From: Physella acuta
Taxonomy: Eukaryota; Mollusca; Gastropoda; Physidae
Assembly: GCF_028476545.1 (NCBI RefSeq)
Contig: NW_026732674.1
Span: 1 to 64,000 of the forward strand
Length of the DNA stretch: 64,000 bases
Direction: 5' to 3'
The number at the start of each line of letters is the position of its first letter. Position 1 is the first letter of the stretch. The translations under genes and the position numbers were made by a program. Below are positions 30,201 through 56,629 of this stretch, one piece after another. The notes below the pieces were generated by a model. It was not told the origin of the DNA, searched no databases, and was given only the letters and a program-made list of their open reading frames with translations.

Positions 30201-30212
30201 TTTGGGGTGTAG
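18296..30212 (+). CDS. GH1-A: secreted family 1 glycoside hydrolase homologue, probable pseudoenzyme
   Basis: Eight exons: 18296-18443, 20713-20834, 22283-22540, 24431-24611, 25209-25445, 26263-26392, 27222-27424 and 29977-30212, 505 codons including TAG, the usual length of one GH1 barrel. I chose the ATG at 18296 because it opens a signal peptide (MSRLGAVVFVLAVSVQAGLA). GH1 landmarks in order: [109 protein letters not shown]. The acid/base site, normally NEP, is D184-D185-P; the nucleophile, normally TENG, is THSG with His399. The sugar-binding Gln of SAFQ.EG is Pro, and the Glu of NFEW is Asp. Catalysis by the retaining mechanism is therefore not expected; a binding or regulatory role (compare klotho or LPH region I) is an inference. 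The exon 4 acceptor (CGAAG|GTC) is weak. Every other junction is a good GT-AG. Confidence 0.9.
18444..20500 (+). repeat. G-rich minisatellite at the GH1-A exon 1 donor
   Basis: About 2 kb of units near 20-25 bp with core GTAGGTCTAGGGGAGTGATG, starting at the real donor GATGAAG|GTAGGTGATGAAGG. Most units keep GTAGGT, so the array carries dozens of donor-like sites. Long G runs on the plus strand could form G-quadruplexes in the pre-mRNA. Higher-order repeats of about 180 bases are visible between 18900 and 19470. Confidence 0.88.
21100..21590 (+). repeat. Interspersed repeat with GACA tract (relative of 13490-13880)
   Basis: In GH1-A intron 2. Two tandem halves share ATTTCAT.ACCTA/TATCT and TACTCAAGTTAT blocks, then (GACA)n and (CA)n, then CCGTATCAGTGAGGTGTAAA and a poly-T tract flanked by TTTGTAAAAATCTCGA. 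No coding content. Confidence 0.55.
21655..22282 (+). repeat. Acceptor-side minisatellite before GH1-A exon 3
   Basis: About 20 degenerate units with TGTCTCACCACCTGTTGCTC. The last one runs into the real acceptor CACCCATCAG|GTGTCCCACTACAAG, and the units resemble the exon start (GTGTCTCACCACCTG), so they appear acceptor-derived. Homology is weaker than in the other arrays. Open frames here are artefacts of the repeat. Confidence 0.72.
22541..24068 (+). other. GH1-A intron 3, left part
   Basis: Near the donor GCAAG|GTAAAGG the words GGTAAAGGTCATACGG and GGTAACTGTCATACGG recur. A (CA)n tract lies at 22750-22796. A less AT-rich segment at 22928-23340 contains ATGCGCAATGG, CGCCGCCATTTTG and GGAAGT words; its 133-codon minus-strand open frame matches no family I know and is not called. 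The rest is AT-rich. Confidence 0.4.
24069..24248. mobile_element. G/C-homopolymer-rich hAT-like MITE, inverted copy
   Basis: It starts CAGTGTTACTTCCAGAC and ends GAACAAACACTG. Target-site copies CAAACAGC (24061-24068) and CAAACGGC (24249-24256) differ by one base. The interior matches 5395-5592 and 12532-12760 in reverse. Another piece of the same family (TTTCTTCCAGGC) lies near 24303-24340. Exon 4 begins only 183 bases downstream. Confidence 0.72.
25446..26085 (+). repeat. Donor-side minisatellite after GH1-A exon 5
   Basis: After the donor ATTCAGG|GTAAGG come irregular G-rich units, then about 16 copies of a 22-23-bp unit with GGGTAAGGTGACAGTGTTGG. Each unit keeps the GGGTAAGG donor-like core. 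The minus-strand proline-rich open frames are repeat artefacts. Confidence 0.85.
26376..26905 (+). repeat. Donor-derived minisatellite after GH1-A exon 6
   Basis: About 22 copies of a 24-bp unit. The real exon end is GTGGATACTTCATATCCTAG|GTTAGT; the units read GTGGATACTTTATATACTAG|GTAAGT, so each holds about 20 exon-like bases and a donor. Many units match a GTAAGT consensus better than the real GTTAGT. Confidence 0.93.
26930..27130 (-). mobile_element. tRNA-derived SINE
   Basis: The minus strand starts near GACGGTATGGTCGAGTGGTA, containing the A-box motif TGGTCGAGTGG. A body follows with GGTACCTGGATTACGTTGGG, GAAACTAAGGCGGCTGGGC and ACCACATTATCTCC. Parts of the body recur at 62815-62945, and a related tail at 38868-38960 and in the other Helitron-like copies. 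The B box is degenerate. Confidence 0.6.
27411..27910 (+). repeat. Donor-derived short array and a longer repeat after GH1-A exon 7
   Basis: The exon end CTATGTCCTACAGG|GTCAGT is repeated about four times to 27525 as CTATGTCCTACAGGGTCAGT with small changes. From about 27530 to 27910 there are longer tandem copies with GGTAATTTGGGTCAAGACTT and GTGACAAGATTTTCGTG. Confidence 0.85.
27980..29960 (+). repeat. 24-bp minisatellite, about 80 copies, in the last intron of GH1-A
   Basis: The core is TACAAGCCTTATATCTCATC plus TGTG. Variants ATCTCA, ATATCA and ATATAA occur in a patterned order, giving higher-order repeats. It ends about 30 bases before the exon 8 acceptor. Because 24 is a multiple of three it is open over 600 codons on the minus strand; that is not a gene. 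Only ATCTCATC is shared with the intron end, so junction origin is not shown. Confidence 0.95.
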
Positions 30213-30479
30213 TGTTTCTTGCAGGCAACTCTCCCGAGGGAACGGGGATGGGTAGTTTGTCACCTCCTCGGACGAAATATTAAATTTGCATACAAAATAT
30301 ATACATTATATACATAGAATGTATATACGTATACCTCCTGGGAAATGTGGGAGTGGGTGGGGGGAAGAGCCTGAAAGAAACCCTGGTCTGTAATGATTTT
30401 AAAAAAAGATCCTTCTACGATATGTAAATATGGCTAGCTATCTATAATTTGTACCTTTCATGACAAAACGTCATAATCC

Positions 30480-30660
30480 TTCATTTTTTTTTAATTAAAA
30501 AAAAAAAAACTTGATAATCTGCCCTTTTTAGTTCAAAATTTACCTTTCCAGTATAAAAAGTGTTAGTAATCATTAACCTCCCCCCCCCCTCCGCCCCCCC
30601 CTCCGCCAAACCCCCCCCCCCCCCTCCGCCAACCCCCCCCCCCCCCCCCCCCCCCCATCC
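30480..30660 (+). repeat. Poly-C low complexity between GH1-A and GH1-B
   Basis: C homopolymers interrupted by TCCGCC lie just upstream of the first visible GH1-B exon. A CTGAAAGAAACCCTGG motif at 30371-30386 matches the terminus of the element at 37081-37209. Confidence 0.8.
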
Positions 30661-30697
30661 TTACCCGTTAGTAGTCCCGTAATATCAGTGTCAGCCT

Positions 30698-47453
<16,756 letters not shown>

Positions 47454-48870
47454 GGCGCACCCTGTCGTGTTGGACGTGGCTGGGTAGTTACATGGAGAGT
47501 TGTGGCTCTATCACATTGTTCGTGTACATTATAGAAGAGTTACATTGAGAGTTGTGGCTGTATCACATTGTTCGTGCACATTATAGAAGAGTTACATGGA
47601 GAGTTGTGGAGGTATCACATTGTTCGTGTTCATTATAGAAGAGTTACATGGAGAGTTGGGGCTGTGTCACATTGTTCGTGTACATTATCGAAGTTACATT
47701 GTAAGTTATGACTGTATTACATTTTTCGTATACATTATCGAAGTTACATTGTAAGTTGTGGCTGTATTACATTGTTCGTGTACATTATCAAAGTTACATT
47801 GTAAGTTGTGACTGTATTACATTGTTCGTGTTCATTATCGAAGTTACATTGTAAGTTGTGACTGTATTACATTGTTCGTGTTCATTATCGAAGTTACATT
47901 GTAAGTTGTGACTGTATTACATTGTTCGTGTTCATTATCGAAGTTACATTGTAAGTTGTGACTGTATTACATTGTTCGTGTTCATTATCGAAGTTACATT
48001 GTAAGTTGTGGCTGTATTACATTGTTCGTGTTCATTATCGAAGTTACATTGTAAGTTGTGACTGTATTACATTGTTCGTGTTCATTATCGAAGTTACATT
48101 GTAAGTTGTGACTGTATTACATTGTTCGTGTTCATTATCGAAGTTAAATTGTAAGTTGTGACTGTATTACATTGTTCGTGTTCATTATCGAAGTTACATT
48201 GTAAGTTGTGACTGTATTACATTGTTCGTGTTCATTATCGAAGTTGCATTGTAAGTTGTGACTGTATTACATTGTTCGTGTACATTATCGAAGTTACATT
48301 GTAAGTTATGACTGTATTACATTTTTCGTGTACATTATCGAAGTTACATTGTAAGTTGTGGCTGTATTACATTGTTCGTGTACATTATCGAAGTTACATT
48401 GTAAGTTGTGGCTGTATTACATTGTTCGTGTACATTATCGAAGTTACATTGTAAGTTGTGGCTGTATTACATTGTTCGTGTTTATTATCGAAGTTACATT
48501 GTAAGTTGTGACTGTATTACATTGTTCGTGTTCATTATCGAAGTTACATTGTAAGTTGTGACTGTATTACATTGTTCGTGTTCATTATCGAAGTTACATT
48601 GTAAGTTGTGACTGTATTACATTGTTCGTGTTCATTGTCGAAGTTGCATTGTAAGTTGTGACTGTATTACATTGTTCGTGTACATTATCGAAGTTACATT
48701 GTAAGTTATGACTGTATTACATTGTTCGTGTACATTATCGAAGTTACATTGTAAGTTGTGACTGTATTACATTGTTCGTGTACATTATCGAAGTTACATT
48801 GTAAGTTGTGACTGTATTACATTGTTCGTGTTCATTATCGAAGTTACATTGAGAGTTGTGACATTAGCAT
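47454..48870 (+). repeat. 50-bp satellite in the GH1-B 3' untranslated region
   Basis: About 27 copies begin within 40 bases of the stop codon. The core is TTCGTGTTCATTATCGAAG and ACATTGTAAGTTGTGACTGT. Left-end units are the most diverged, and central units are nearly identical. If the signals at 49.2-49.5 kb are used, the array is part of the mature mRNA. Confidence 0.93.
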
Positions 48871-49184
48871 TGTTCATGTTGATCATCTTTAGGGTAGAGT
48901 TACATTAAGAGTTTTTACTTTAGTACACTGCACGTACATTGAGAGCCAGTTACTCCATTCGTTGGGACTCCCGACCCCTCCCCCCCCCTCACCCCATCCC
49001 CCCCCACCCATCGATCACCACAAGTTAACAACTTCACAGCTACTACCCTACCAGCGAACATCAACTACAAGATTTCATCGACCTTCAGTTTTAAAACCTT
49101 GCCAGTATACTCTAACAGGCTAAACATCAACAACACCCACCCACACACCACACTGGAAGACAGCAGCCTATGCTTACAATAACA

Positions 49185-49455
49185 AATAAAGATCACCACA
49201 TTTAGTAGAAACAAATCAAGTCAAAAACTTATGTATGTCAAACTAGCTCGAACTTCACATTAACCGGAATATATAACGTATATCAAACTTGACCCAAACT
49301 TAAGATCAACGCATCTCAAAATTTGAAAATTTTACATAAAGAACATACAAACAATTATATGTGTTTCTCTGTTCTGAGTAAATAGTGTATGTGTTAATTT
49401 ATGAAAAAACAAACAACAAAGGTAACATTTTAACAAACCAATAGATTTAAATAAA
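49185..49455 (+). terminator. Candidate GH1-B polyadenylation signals
   Basis: AATAAA occurs at 49185-49190 and again at 49450-49455, downstream of the GH1-B stop and before the convergent gene at 49688. Confidence 0.5.
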
Positions 49456-49687
49456 GAGTATAAATATATATATTTTAAAAAAAAACGTTTTTAATTCTTG
49501 CAAAGCGTCTAAACTGTACTTAATAAAAATGAACGCAACATTAAAACTCTTCTAATTAAAGTCATTGGGTTTAAGTTAAGTTATGGCTAATGTCCTTGTT
49601 TTTCCCATCAAACACGTAACGTCCGGCCAACATCCGCCAGGGGATACAACCACCTAGGCCTGCACGTTGTCCAGGGGACACAACCAC

Positions 49688-49991
49688 CTATGCCAGCACG
49701 TTGTCGTTGAACTGGCATTGGAAGTCAAACTGCGCCACGCCCACCTGGCACTGGAAGTCTGCAGACGACGACGGCGCCACTTCCGGCACGTCCTCCTCCC
49801 CCTGGCAGCACGAGCGGCCCGCCTGGCACTGGAAGTCTGCGGACGGGTTGGAGGTCAGGATGGTGCACTGTGAGGCAGAGTTGCTTGTCTTGACCTCCGC
49901 TCTGGTCTCACCTGTCTTGGGGCCGGACCTGGCTTTGTTGGCAGGACGTGTGCTTTCTCTCAGTAGTGGCTGCATCTGTAGGCAGACATAC

Positions 49992-50077
<86 letters not shown>

Positions 50078-50100
50078 TTATATTTATATTTATATATATA

Positions 50101-50191
<91 letters not shown>

Positions 50192-51529
50192 TGAGTTGTA
50201 GGGCAAAAGTCTTAAAGATTACCACCGTAAATTATAAAAAGTTCCACATCTTTAACAGCTACGTGATTGCAGTATGTATGGAAGGAAGGGAAGATGGTTG
50301 ACACCATACACACCAGAGGTTGGGGTGGGAGATGGGAAGCGCCACGTTTACTTTATTAGAAGTTGTGTATACTCTAGCCTGTACGCCACACGATCATACA
50401 AACAGTCATGAAAATAATTGTAATGTTTGAAATGTCCAATGTGCACTTGCCTGCTCTGTGCTGATGAATTCACCTTGACCTTCAGTCAGTCCATCACCAG
50501 CAACATTCTTTACCTAAACATGTCAGAAAAACTACAAGTCAACACACAACAGTCAGGAGAATTACAGGTCAACACGCAACAGTCAGAAAAACTACAGGTC
50601 AACACACAACAGTCAGGAGAACTCAAGCAGCACAATGTATTAATTACATAACAGTATGGGGAAACTGCCTTGTACACATCACAAACCGAGATTTATCTTA
50701 CTATATGATTAGGGATCGAAAATCTTGAGTTACCGACTACCACTGTTTAACTGAATATGACCTTCCAAACAGTCTAAACTTATGACTTACCAAAAAGTCA
50801 GAAGTTATGACCTACCTGACACAAAAAGTCAGAAATTATGACTTTGACCAGGGATTAAAAGGCAGAACTTATGACTTTGGCCTGGCATTAAAGTTATGAC
50901 CTACCTGACACTGAAAGTCAGAAGTTATGACTTTGGCCCAGAGGCGTAGCAGGGGGGGGGGCGGCGGGTGCGGACCTCACCGGGTGACACCATTTAGGGG
51001 GGTGACACCAAGGCAAAAAATAGTAAAATATATAGAGAAAAATTTGAGAGGGGGGTGCAATTCGAAAATTGAAAGTTTGTCCCCGGGAAGAGTCGCTACG
51101 CCTCTGGGGGGGGGGGGGGGGGTTGACACCATTAAGTGCCGCACCGGGTGACACCCGACCTCGCTACGCCACTGCTTTGGCCTGACACTAAAAGTCAGAA
51201 CTATGACCTACCTGACACTGGAAGTCAGATGTTATGACCTACCTGACACTGAAAGTCAGAACTATGACCTACCTGACACTGGAAGTCAGAAATTATGACC
51301 TACCTGACACTCAAAGTCAGAAATGATGACCTACCTGACACTGGAAGTCAGATGTTATGACTTTGGCCTGGCACTGAAAGTCGCTAGGGACCTCCTTCAG
51401 GTTAGATGGACAGGCGCCCTTGGAACCGTCCACCTTGGTATCGCCCACCTGGCACTCAAAGTCCGATTGGTTGCTGCCATAGGGGCTCTGGACGGTGTAC
51501 ATGGTGTCGCCAACTGCACAGTCAAACAT
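49688..51529 (-). CDS. Unrecognised protein with repeated DFxCQ motifs
   Basis: Two exons, 51529-51335 and 49975-49688, join in phase 0 to give 160 residues. The first visible ATG opens [20 protein letters not shown]; an in-frame TAA lies just upstream, and an acceptor (CCCCCCACAG) at about 51591 suggests a separate 5' untranslated exon. The motif (S/A/F)DF(Q/E)CQ occurs six times: [17 protein letters not shown] and SDFQCQ in exon 1; [16 protein letters not shown] and FDFQCQF in exon 2. The rest is hydrophilic ([18 protein letters not shown]). There is no signal peptide or membrane segment. I know no family with this motif. The intron between carries a donor-derived array, a hAT-like element, a small tandem repeat and a (TA)n tract. 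An additional exon cannot be excluded. Confidence 0.68.
49990..50189. repeat. (TA)n microsatellite in the DFxCQ-gene intron
   Basis: About 190 bases of (TA)n with TTTA interruptions, starting some 15 bases before the exon 2 acceptor GCCTACAG|ATGCAG. It must therefore supply the branch-point region. Confidence 0.9.
50525..50640 (+). repeat. 28-bp tandem repeat, four copies
   Basis: Core TACAGGTCAACACACAACAG followed by TCAGGAGAAC/TCAGAAAAAC. Confidence 0.85.
50755..51334 (-). repeat. Donor-derived minisatellite after DFxCQ exon 1
   Basis: In transcript orientation about 12 units of about 31 bp read TCTGACTTTCAGTGTCAG|GT then AGGTCATA. The real exon end is TCTGACTTCCAGTGTCAG|GT. Each unit therefore copies the codons SDFQCQ plus the GTAGGT donor. 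The hAT-like element at 50939-51174 interrupts the array. Confidence 0.92.
50939..51174 (-). mobile_element. Short hAT-like element (GGCGTAGC family), copy 3
   Basis: The ends are CAGAGGCGTAGC and GCTACGCCACTG, with the exact 8-bp target duplication CTTTGGCC (50931-50938 and 51175-51182). It is reversed relative to copies 1 and 2, and shares GGTGTCACCCGGTG-type blocks. The exact duplication identifies the family as hAT-like. Confidence 0.9.
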
Positions 51530-51629
51530 GGTAAGGTCAAGGTCAGGTTAACCAGGTGAGTGACAGAAAGTCTGGAAGTAAGTTAGGACCTGTGGGGGGA
51601 AAAACAAAAAAAACCATCAGGCACAATAT

Positions 51630-52150
51630 CACTTGGTCTTAGTCTGTAGTTAACTTTCGTCTGTAGTTAACTTTCGTTTGTAGTTAACATCCGTCTGTAG
51701 TTAACTTTCGTCTTTAGTTAACTTTCGTCTGTAGTTAACTTTTGTCTGTAGTTAACTTTTGTCTGTAGTTAACTTTTGTCTGTAGTTAATTTTGGTCTGT
51801 AGTTATTTTTCGTCTGTAGTTAACATCCGTCTGTATTCAACTTTCGTTTGTAGTTAACTTCCGTCTGTAGTTAACATCCTTTTGTATTCAACTTTCGTGT
51901 GTAGTTAACTTTCGCTTTTAGTTAACATCCGTCTGTATTTAACCTCTGTCTGTATTTGACTTTCGATTTTAGTTAACTTTCATCTTTAGTTAACATCCTT
52001 CTGTAGTTAACTTTCGTCTTTAGTTAACTTTCGTCTGTAATTAACATCCTTATGTAATTAACATCATTTTGTTGTCATCATTCATCTGTAGTTAACATAT
52101 TTCTGTAGTTAACATCCTTTTCTTGTCAACATTCATCTATAGTTAACATC
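51630..52150 (-). repeat. 17-bp minisatellite upstream of the DFxCQ gene
   Basis: About 28 degenerate copies of GTCTGTAGTTAACTTTC (plus-strand reading), probably in a 5' intron. Confidence 0.88.
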
Positions 52151-52589
52151 CATAGACAGCTAACTTCCAATTACTGCAAACACCAACGTGTTATTAGCTG
52201 CTGCCAACAGTTTATATTTTCATCAACGAGCATAAGCGTGTGTTATTCCCATCTCTGTTATACTCTATGCTGATCACATTCAATTGTTTATTCACTTCAC
52301 ATTGAAAACAGTCAAACTTGAATATAGAAGATGAACATCGTGCTGGCGTTTCTGTAACGAGTTTTCCGCATGTTCAGCTCAAAAAAGGTCGACTACCAAA
52401 TATTTGGCGCCTTGATCGCGAGGCTGACTCTAGTAGAGCTACAGTCAAACTGAGAAGATGGCACAGAATATAATAGCTTAGCTGCCCATACCCCGGCTAG
52501 GTTGACAGGCAGTATTGTTGATGATATCTTGCTGGACAGAAAAAATACTAACTATGATACTCCGAGGTGAAGTATTAAATAGACCTGAT

Positions 52590-53220
52590 CCTAGACTAGG
52601 CCTTACCCTATCCGACCTAAGACTTGATTGAGACCTGAGTCTAGACTTGATCCTAGACGACCCTAGTTTTGACCCTAGACAACCCTAACCCTGACCCTAG
52701 ACTTGACCCTAGACGACCGAGACATGAGACTAGACTTGACCCTAGACTTGACCCTAGACGACCGAGACATGAGCCTAGACTTGACCCTAGACGACCCTAG
52801 TTTTGACCCTAGACAACCCTAACCCTGACCCTAGACTGGACCCTAGACTGGACCCTAGACGACCGAGACATGAGCCTAGACTTGACCATAGACGACTCTA
52901 GTTTTGCCCCTAGACAACCCTAACCCTGACCCTAGACTTGACCCTAGAGGACCGAGACATGACCCTAGACCTGAGCCTAGACGACCGTAAACGACCCTAG
53001 TTTTGACCCTAAACGACCCTAGACCTGACCCTAGACTGGACCCTAGACGACCCTAGTTTTGACCCTAGACAACCCTAACCCTGACCCTAGACTGAACCCT
53101 AGACGACCCTAGTTTTGAGCCTAGACGACCGAGACATGAGTCTAGAGTCTAGACTAGACCTGGCCCTACACGACCCTAGACTTGACCCTAGACCTGACGT
53201 GACCAAGACTTGATCCTATA
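52590..53220 (-). repeat. Degenerate CCTAGAC-rich tandem repeat
   Basis: Units with GACCCTAGACTTGACCCTAG and GACCCTAGTTTTGACCC, with some higher-order structure. No coding content. Confidence 0.88.
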
Positions 53221-53739
53221 AACTGTGAAGGATTCGTATAATCGATACCACTTTGTCGCGAATACGACGGTAAAAGTCCAGACTAAACTCCTATTTCAAT
53301 TTTAGCAGAAAATTATTCTACTGTAGTCGATTTTCTTCAGATTTAAACTACATTTATTTGTATCGCTCATTCGCTCTACAAAGATTAAACAGAACTTAGA
53401 TCTAGCTAACCTACATGTATCTGGTTCTTTAATTACAAAAAATAAAAATTGCAAAATACAGACAAAAAAAAAAAAAATAACAGAACTTACACTTGAAATT
53501 CACTGAGCTTGTTTCTTTTCCGGTCGTTTTGGTTGTTGTTTTTTTCTTCCCAAGAAACGGAGATGAGTTATTGTTTTATTTTAGCTCCGGTACTTCTAGC
53601 GACGATGGTCGTTTTTTATAGCAACACAAAGAGCAGACAGACATTTAATGAGTACTATTTTTTATATTTCTGAGCTTGGTTGAGTAGGGAGCAGGAAACA
53701 ACTAGATTTTGTTGACAAATGAAGTCGTGCAATGAGCGG

Positions 53740-53790
53740 GAAGGAGCCGGAAGTTGAAACGGTTGCTAGGCGATAGATGCTCATTGATTC
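53740..53790. promoter_or_regulatory. X-box-like (RFX) motif, possible promoter of the DFxCQ gene
   Basis: ACGGTTGCTAGGCGATAG at about 53758-53775 resembles RFX-bound X boxes (two GTTGC/GYAAC half-sites around a short spacer). It lies near a GC-richer stretch and about 2.2 kb upstream of the visible DFxCQ start, beyond a possible 5' exon whose donor AAGT|GTAAGT is at about 53485-53492. Function is inferred. Confidence 0.3.
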
Positions 53791-53909
53791 TGACGCGTAG
53801 AGTTCTTGTTAGAGGCTATGTTTTTTTTTGTTGATGTTTTTTTTTTTTTACGAGGTTTTAAAATATTGAATACGCATGCAATTTTTAAAAATTGACCTTT
53901 ACTGACTGT

Positions 53910-54188
53910 CTCATTCTAGAGTAAACCCTCGAACTGATTCTGGATGTAAAGTTAAACCACAAACTGTATCTGGATCTGCAGTTAAACTTCCAAATGTGTC
54001 TGGCTCTAAATTCTAGATCCGCTAAATTCGGCTCTAAAGAGTCTGGATCCAGAGTTAGACCTTACAACTAAGTCTGGCTCTAGAGTTAAACCTCCAACTT
54101 AACTTGGCTCTAGTTAAACCTCAAATCCTAGGTTAGCTCTAGAGCTAAAGCAGCGGCTAAATCTGGCTCAAAATTAAAGCCTCACATT
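53910..54188 (+). repeat. AGTTAAACCTCCAAC array, left part
   Basis: Degenerate units with CTGGCTCTAGAGTTAAACCT. The array is split by the element at 54189-56189 and resumes to about 56600. Confidence 0.8.
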
Positions 54189-55835
54189 CAGTAGCGTACC
54201 CAGGGGGGGAGCAGGGGGAGCGGCCGCTCCCCCTCTGGCCATTTTCAGCAAAGTGGCGCCTTTTTGGAAACTTTTTAAACTCAAAGTTTTAAACAATGAT
54301 ATTTGTTAAAAAACATTTTTGGTCGGCACATCTATGTAAATCACAAGATTTCTTTTGATGCAGCAATTAAGCATTATTGTACTAGTATAGTAGTGTCTAC
54401 GTTTACAGCACGTATTAACAACTGCATCAGTTTGCCATTCTAAAAATAACCATTACGATGCATTGCAATTTAAAAAAAAAACCTCTACGGGTAGTACAAC
54501 TTGGCAAGAGGGGATTTAAGTTTAAGGCAACTGTATAATGTAATTGCTTACGAATAATTGAATTAGAAAATGTTATACATAAAATTTCACACATAATTAC
54601 TTTATATATACAGTTTGAATCTTGTGATTAATTATAAAAAAAATTGCAATACAGAAACAAATACAACTGATGTGGCAACTCTATTTAAATTTACTTATGA
54701 GCAAACTGTGTAGTGGTGGGGAAATTTTGACAAGGTCAACAACGTCAGCACGATGAAGTAGTAGTATTCTTACAGTTTGGGCGATAGTGATACGATTACA
54801 AATTATATGAAACAGTTACAACCCCCTCCCCCATGGACCCCTCTGTAAAAAAATATTGTCATAATACCACTTCTACTTATTTAAATCTATTTCTGTAATA
54901 TATATTTGTGTAATATATATGTATGTTTAGAACAGTCATCTAAAAACTGACGCTATCTTCAATCTGAGTTGGTTATCCCCCCCCCCCCACACACACCTCA
55001 CCACCACAATTGTGTAGAGCGACATTAATGTCACACCTAGGTATACACTGGGTTGGATAATTGACCTAAAGTAATCGGACAGTGGTGAATGAAGTTGAAC
55101 CCCCCCCCCCAACCCACCCCGAACTGATCTGTTAAGTACATGTAGAAAAACATGTAATGATGTACCAAAGTACCATGCCGCCAGAAAATTAGCTTTTTAA
55201 ACGTAAAACTGTGAATATTGTTTTTGCAATTACCAGTAAGAAGGTGTGTGAGCAATACAGTGATCTAACCCATACCTATCGCTATGTTAAAAAATGATAT
55301 TTTAAGAACACAAAGAAGCAGTAGGTAATTAAAAATATATTATCTGAACTAAAAGACCGATGTTTACTTAAATGTAGGCTGTTATTTCGATTTAAAAACT
55401 TTCATTATGCTGTAATACTTTAGCATTTATGATAACGATATATTAAATTCTAATTATAGACAAAAATATTTTGTAAACACGAATAGTGTTAAACAATTTC
55501 ATTATATTCTAAAGTAATTATTTATTTGTTTTGAAATTTATAATTAAATGTGAAGATATATACATATTTATATTAAGAGAGTGATTATTTCCCCTATTTC
55601 ACTTGTCTTAAATAATTTCCCAGGAATTATTATGTAAGAAATTTTTTATACAAGAATTACAAAACAGATTGTGTTACGTTCATTGTTTTTGGTTGTTTTG
55701 TGTGTATATATATTTTTTTTGTTTAGATTGATACAATTTTTGTTTTGTCGGCCTACACTGTGTGTTTTTTCTTATTTCTTCAGAGCGCTACTTTCAATTT
55801 ATTTTACATCATAGCGAGAAATGACATACAGCTAG

Positions 55836-55914
<79 letters not shown>

Positions 55915-56018
55915 CACGTATATAGAACGTGTTAAAAATTCGGCGCCTTTTTTCTTATTTCTTCAGAGCGCTACTTTCAATTTATTTTACATCATAGCGA
56001 GAAATGACATACAGCTAG

Positions 56019-56105
<87 letters not shown>

Positions 56106-56189
56106 CACGTATATAGAACGTGTTAAAAATTCGGCGCCTTTTTTTGCTCTTTTCGCTCCCCCTGCAACGAAAACCTGGATACGCCTCTG
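54189..56189 (+). mobile_element. 2.0-kb non-autonomous hAT-like element inserted in a minisatellite
   Basis: The ends are CAGTAGCGTACCCAGG and CCTGGATACGCCTCTG. The 8-bp target duplication CTCACATT is exact (54181-54188 and 56190-56197). Subterminal GCTCCCCCTCTGG and GCTCTTTTCGCTCCCCCTGC, plus GGCGCCTTTTT, appear near both ends. A segment of about 185 bp (TTTCTTCAGAGCGCTACTTT through a (TA)n tract to TTCGGCGCC) is tandemly duplicated at about 55768-55949 and 55951-56142. No transposase is seen. A second copy in the opposite orientation starts at 63238. Confidence 0.85.
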
Positions 56190-56197
56190 CTCACATT

Positions 56198-56600
56198 AAA
56201 TCTAGCTCAACAGTTAAACCTCCAACATTTTTTTGGCTTTAGTTAAATCTCCAACCTAATTTGCCCATGGTCAAACCTCTAATTGAGGCCGTACTTGAGT
56301 TAAACCCCCAACTGTGTCCAGAGTTAAACCCCCAACTGTGTCTAGAGAGTTAAACTCTCAAGTGTGTCTAGAGTTAACCCCCCTAGATGTGTCTAGAGTT
56401 TAACCCCTAACTGTTCTAGAGACCTAAACCCTCAACTGTGTCTAGAGTTTAACCCAAGCTGTGTCTAGAGTTACCCCCCCCAACTGTCTAGATTTAACGC
56501 CCTCCCCCCACAGCTGTGTCTAGAGTTAAACTCGAGCTGTGTATAGAATTTAATTCCCCCCCCCCCCCCAGCTATGTCTTGAGAGTTAAACCCTCAAACA
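56198..56600 (+). repeat. AGTTAAACCCCCAACTGTGTCTAG array, right part
   Basis: About 15 degenerate units with GTGTCTAGAGTTAAACCC; the continuation of the array interrupted at 54189. Confidence 0.85.
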
Positions 56601-56629
56601 CATCCAACCGCTAGCAACAAGGAGTGACG

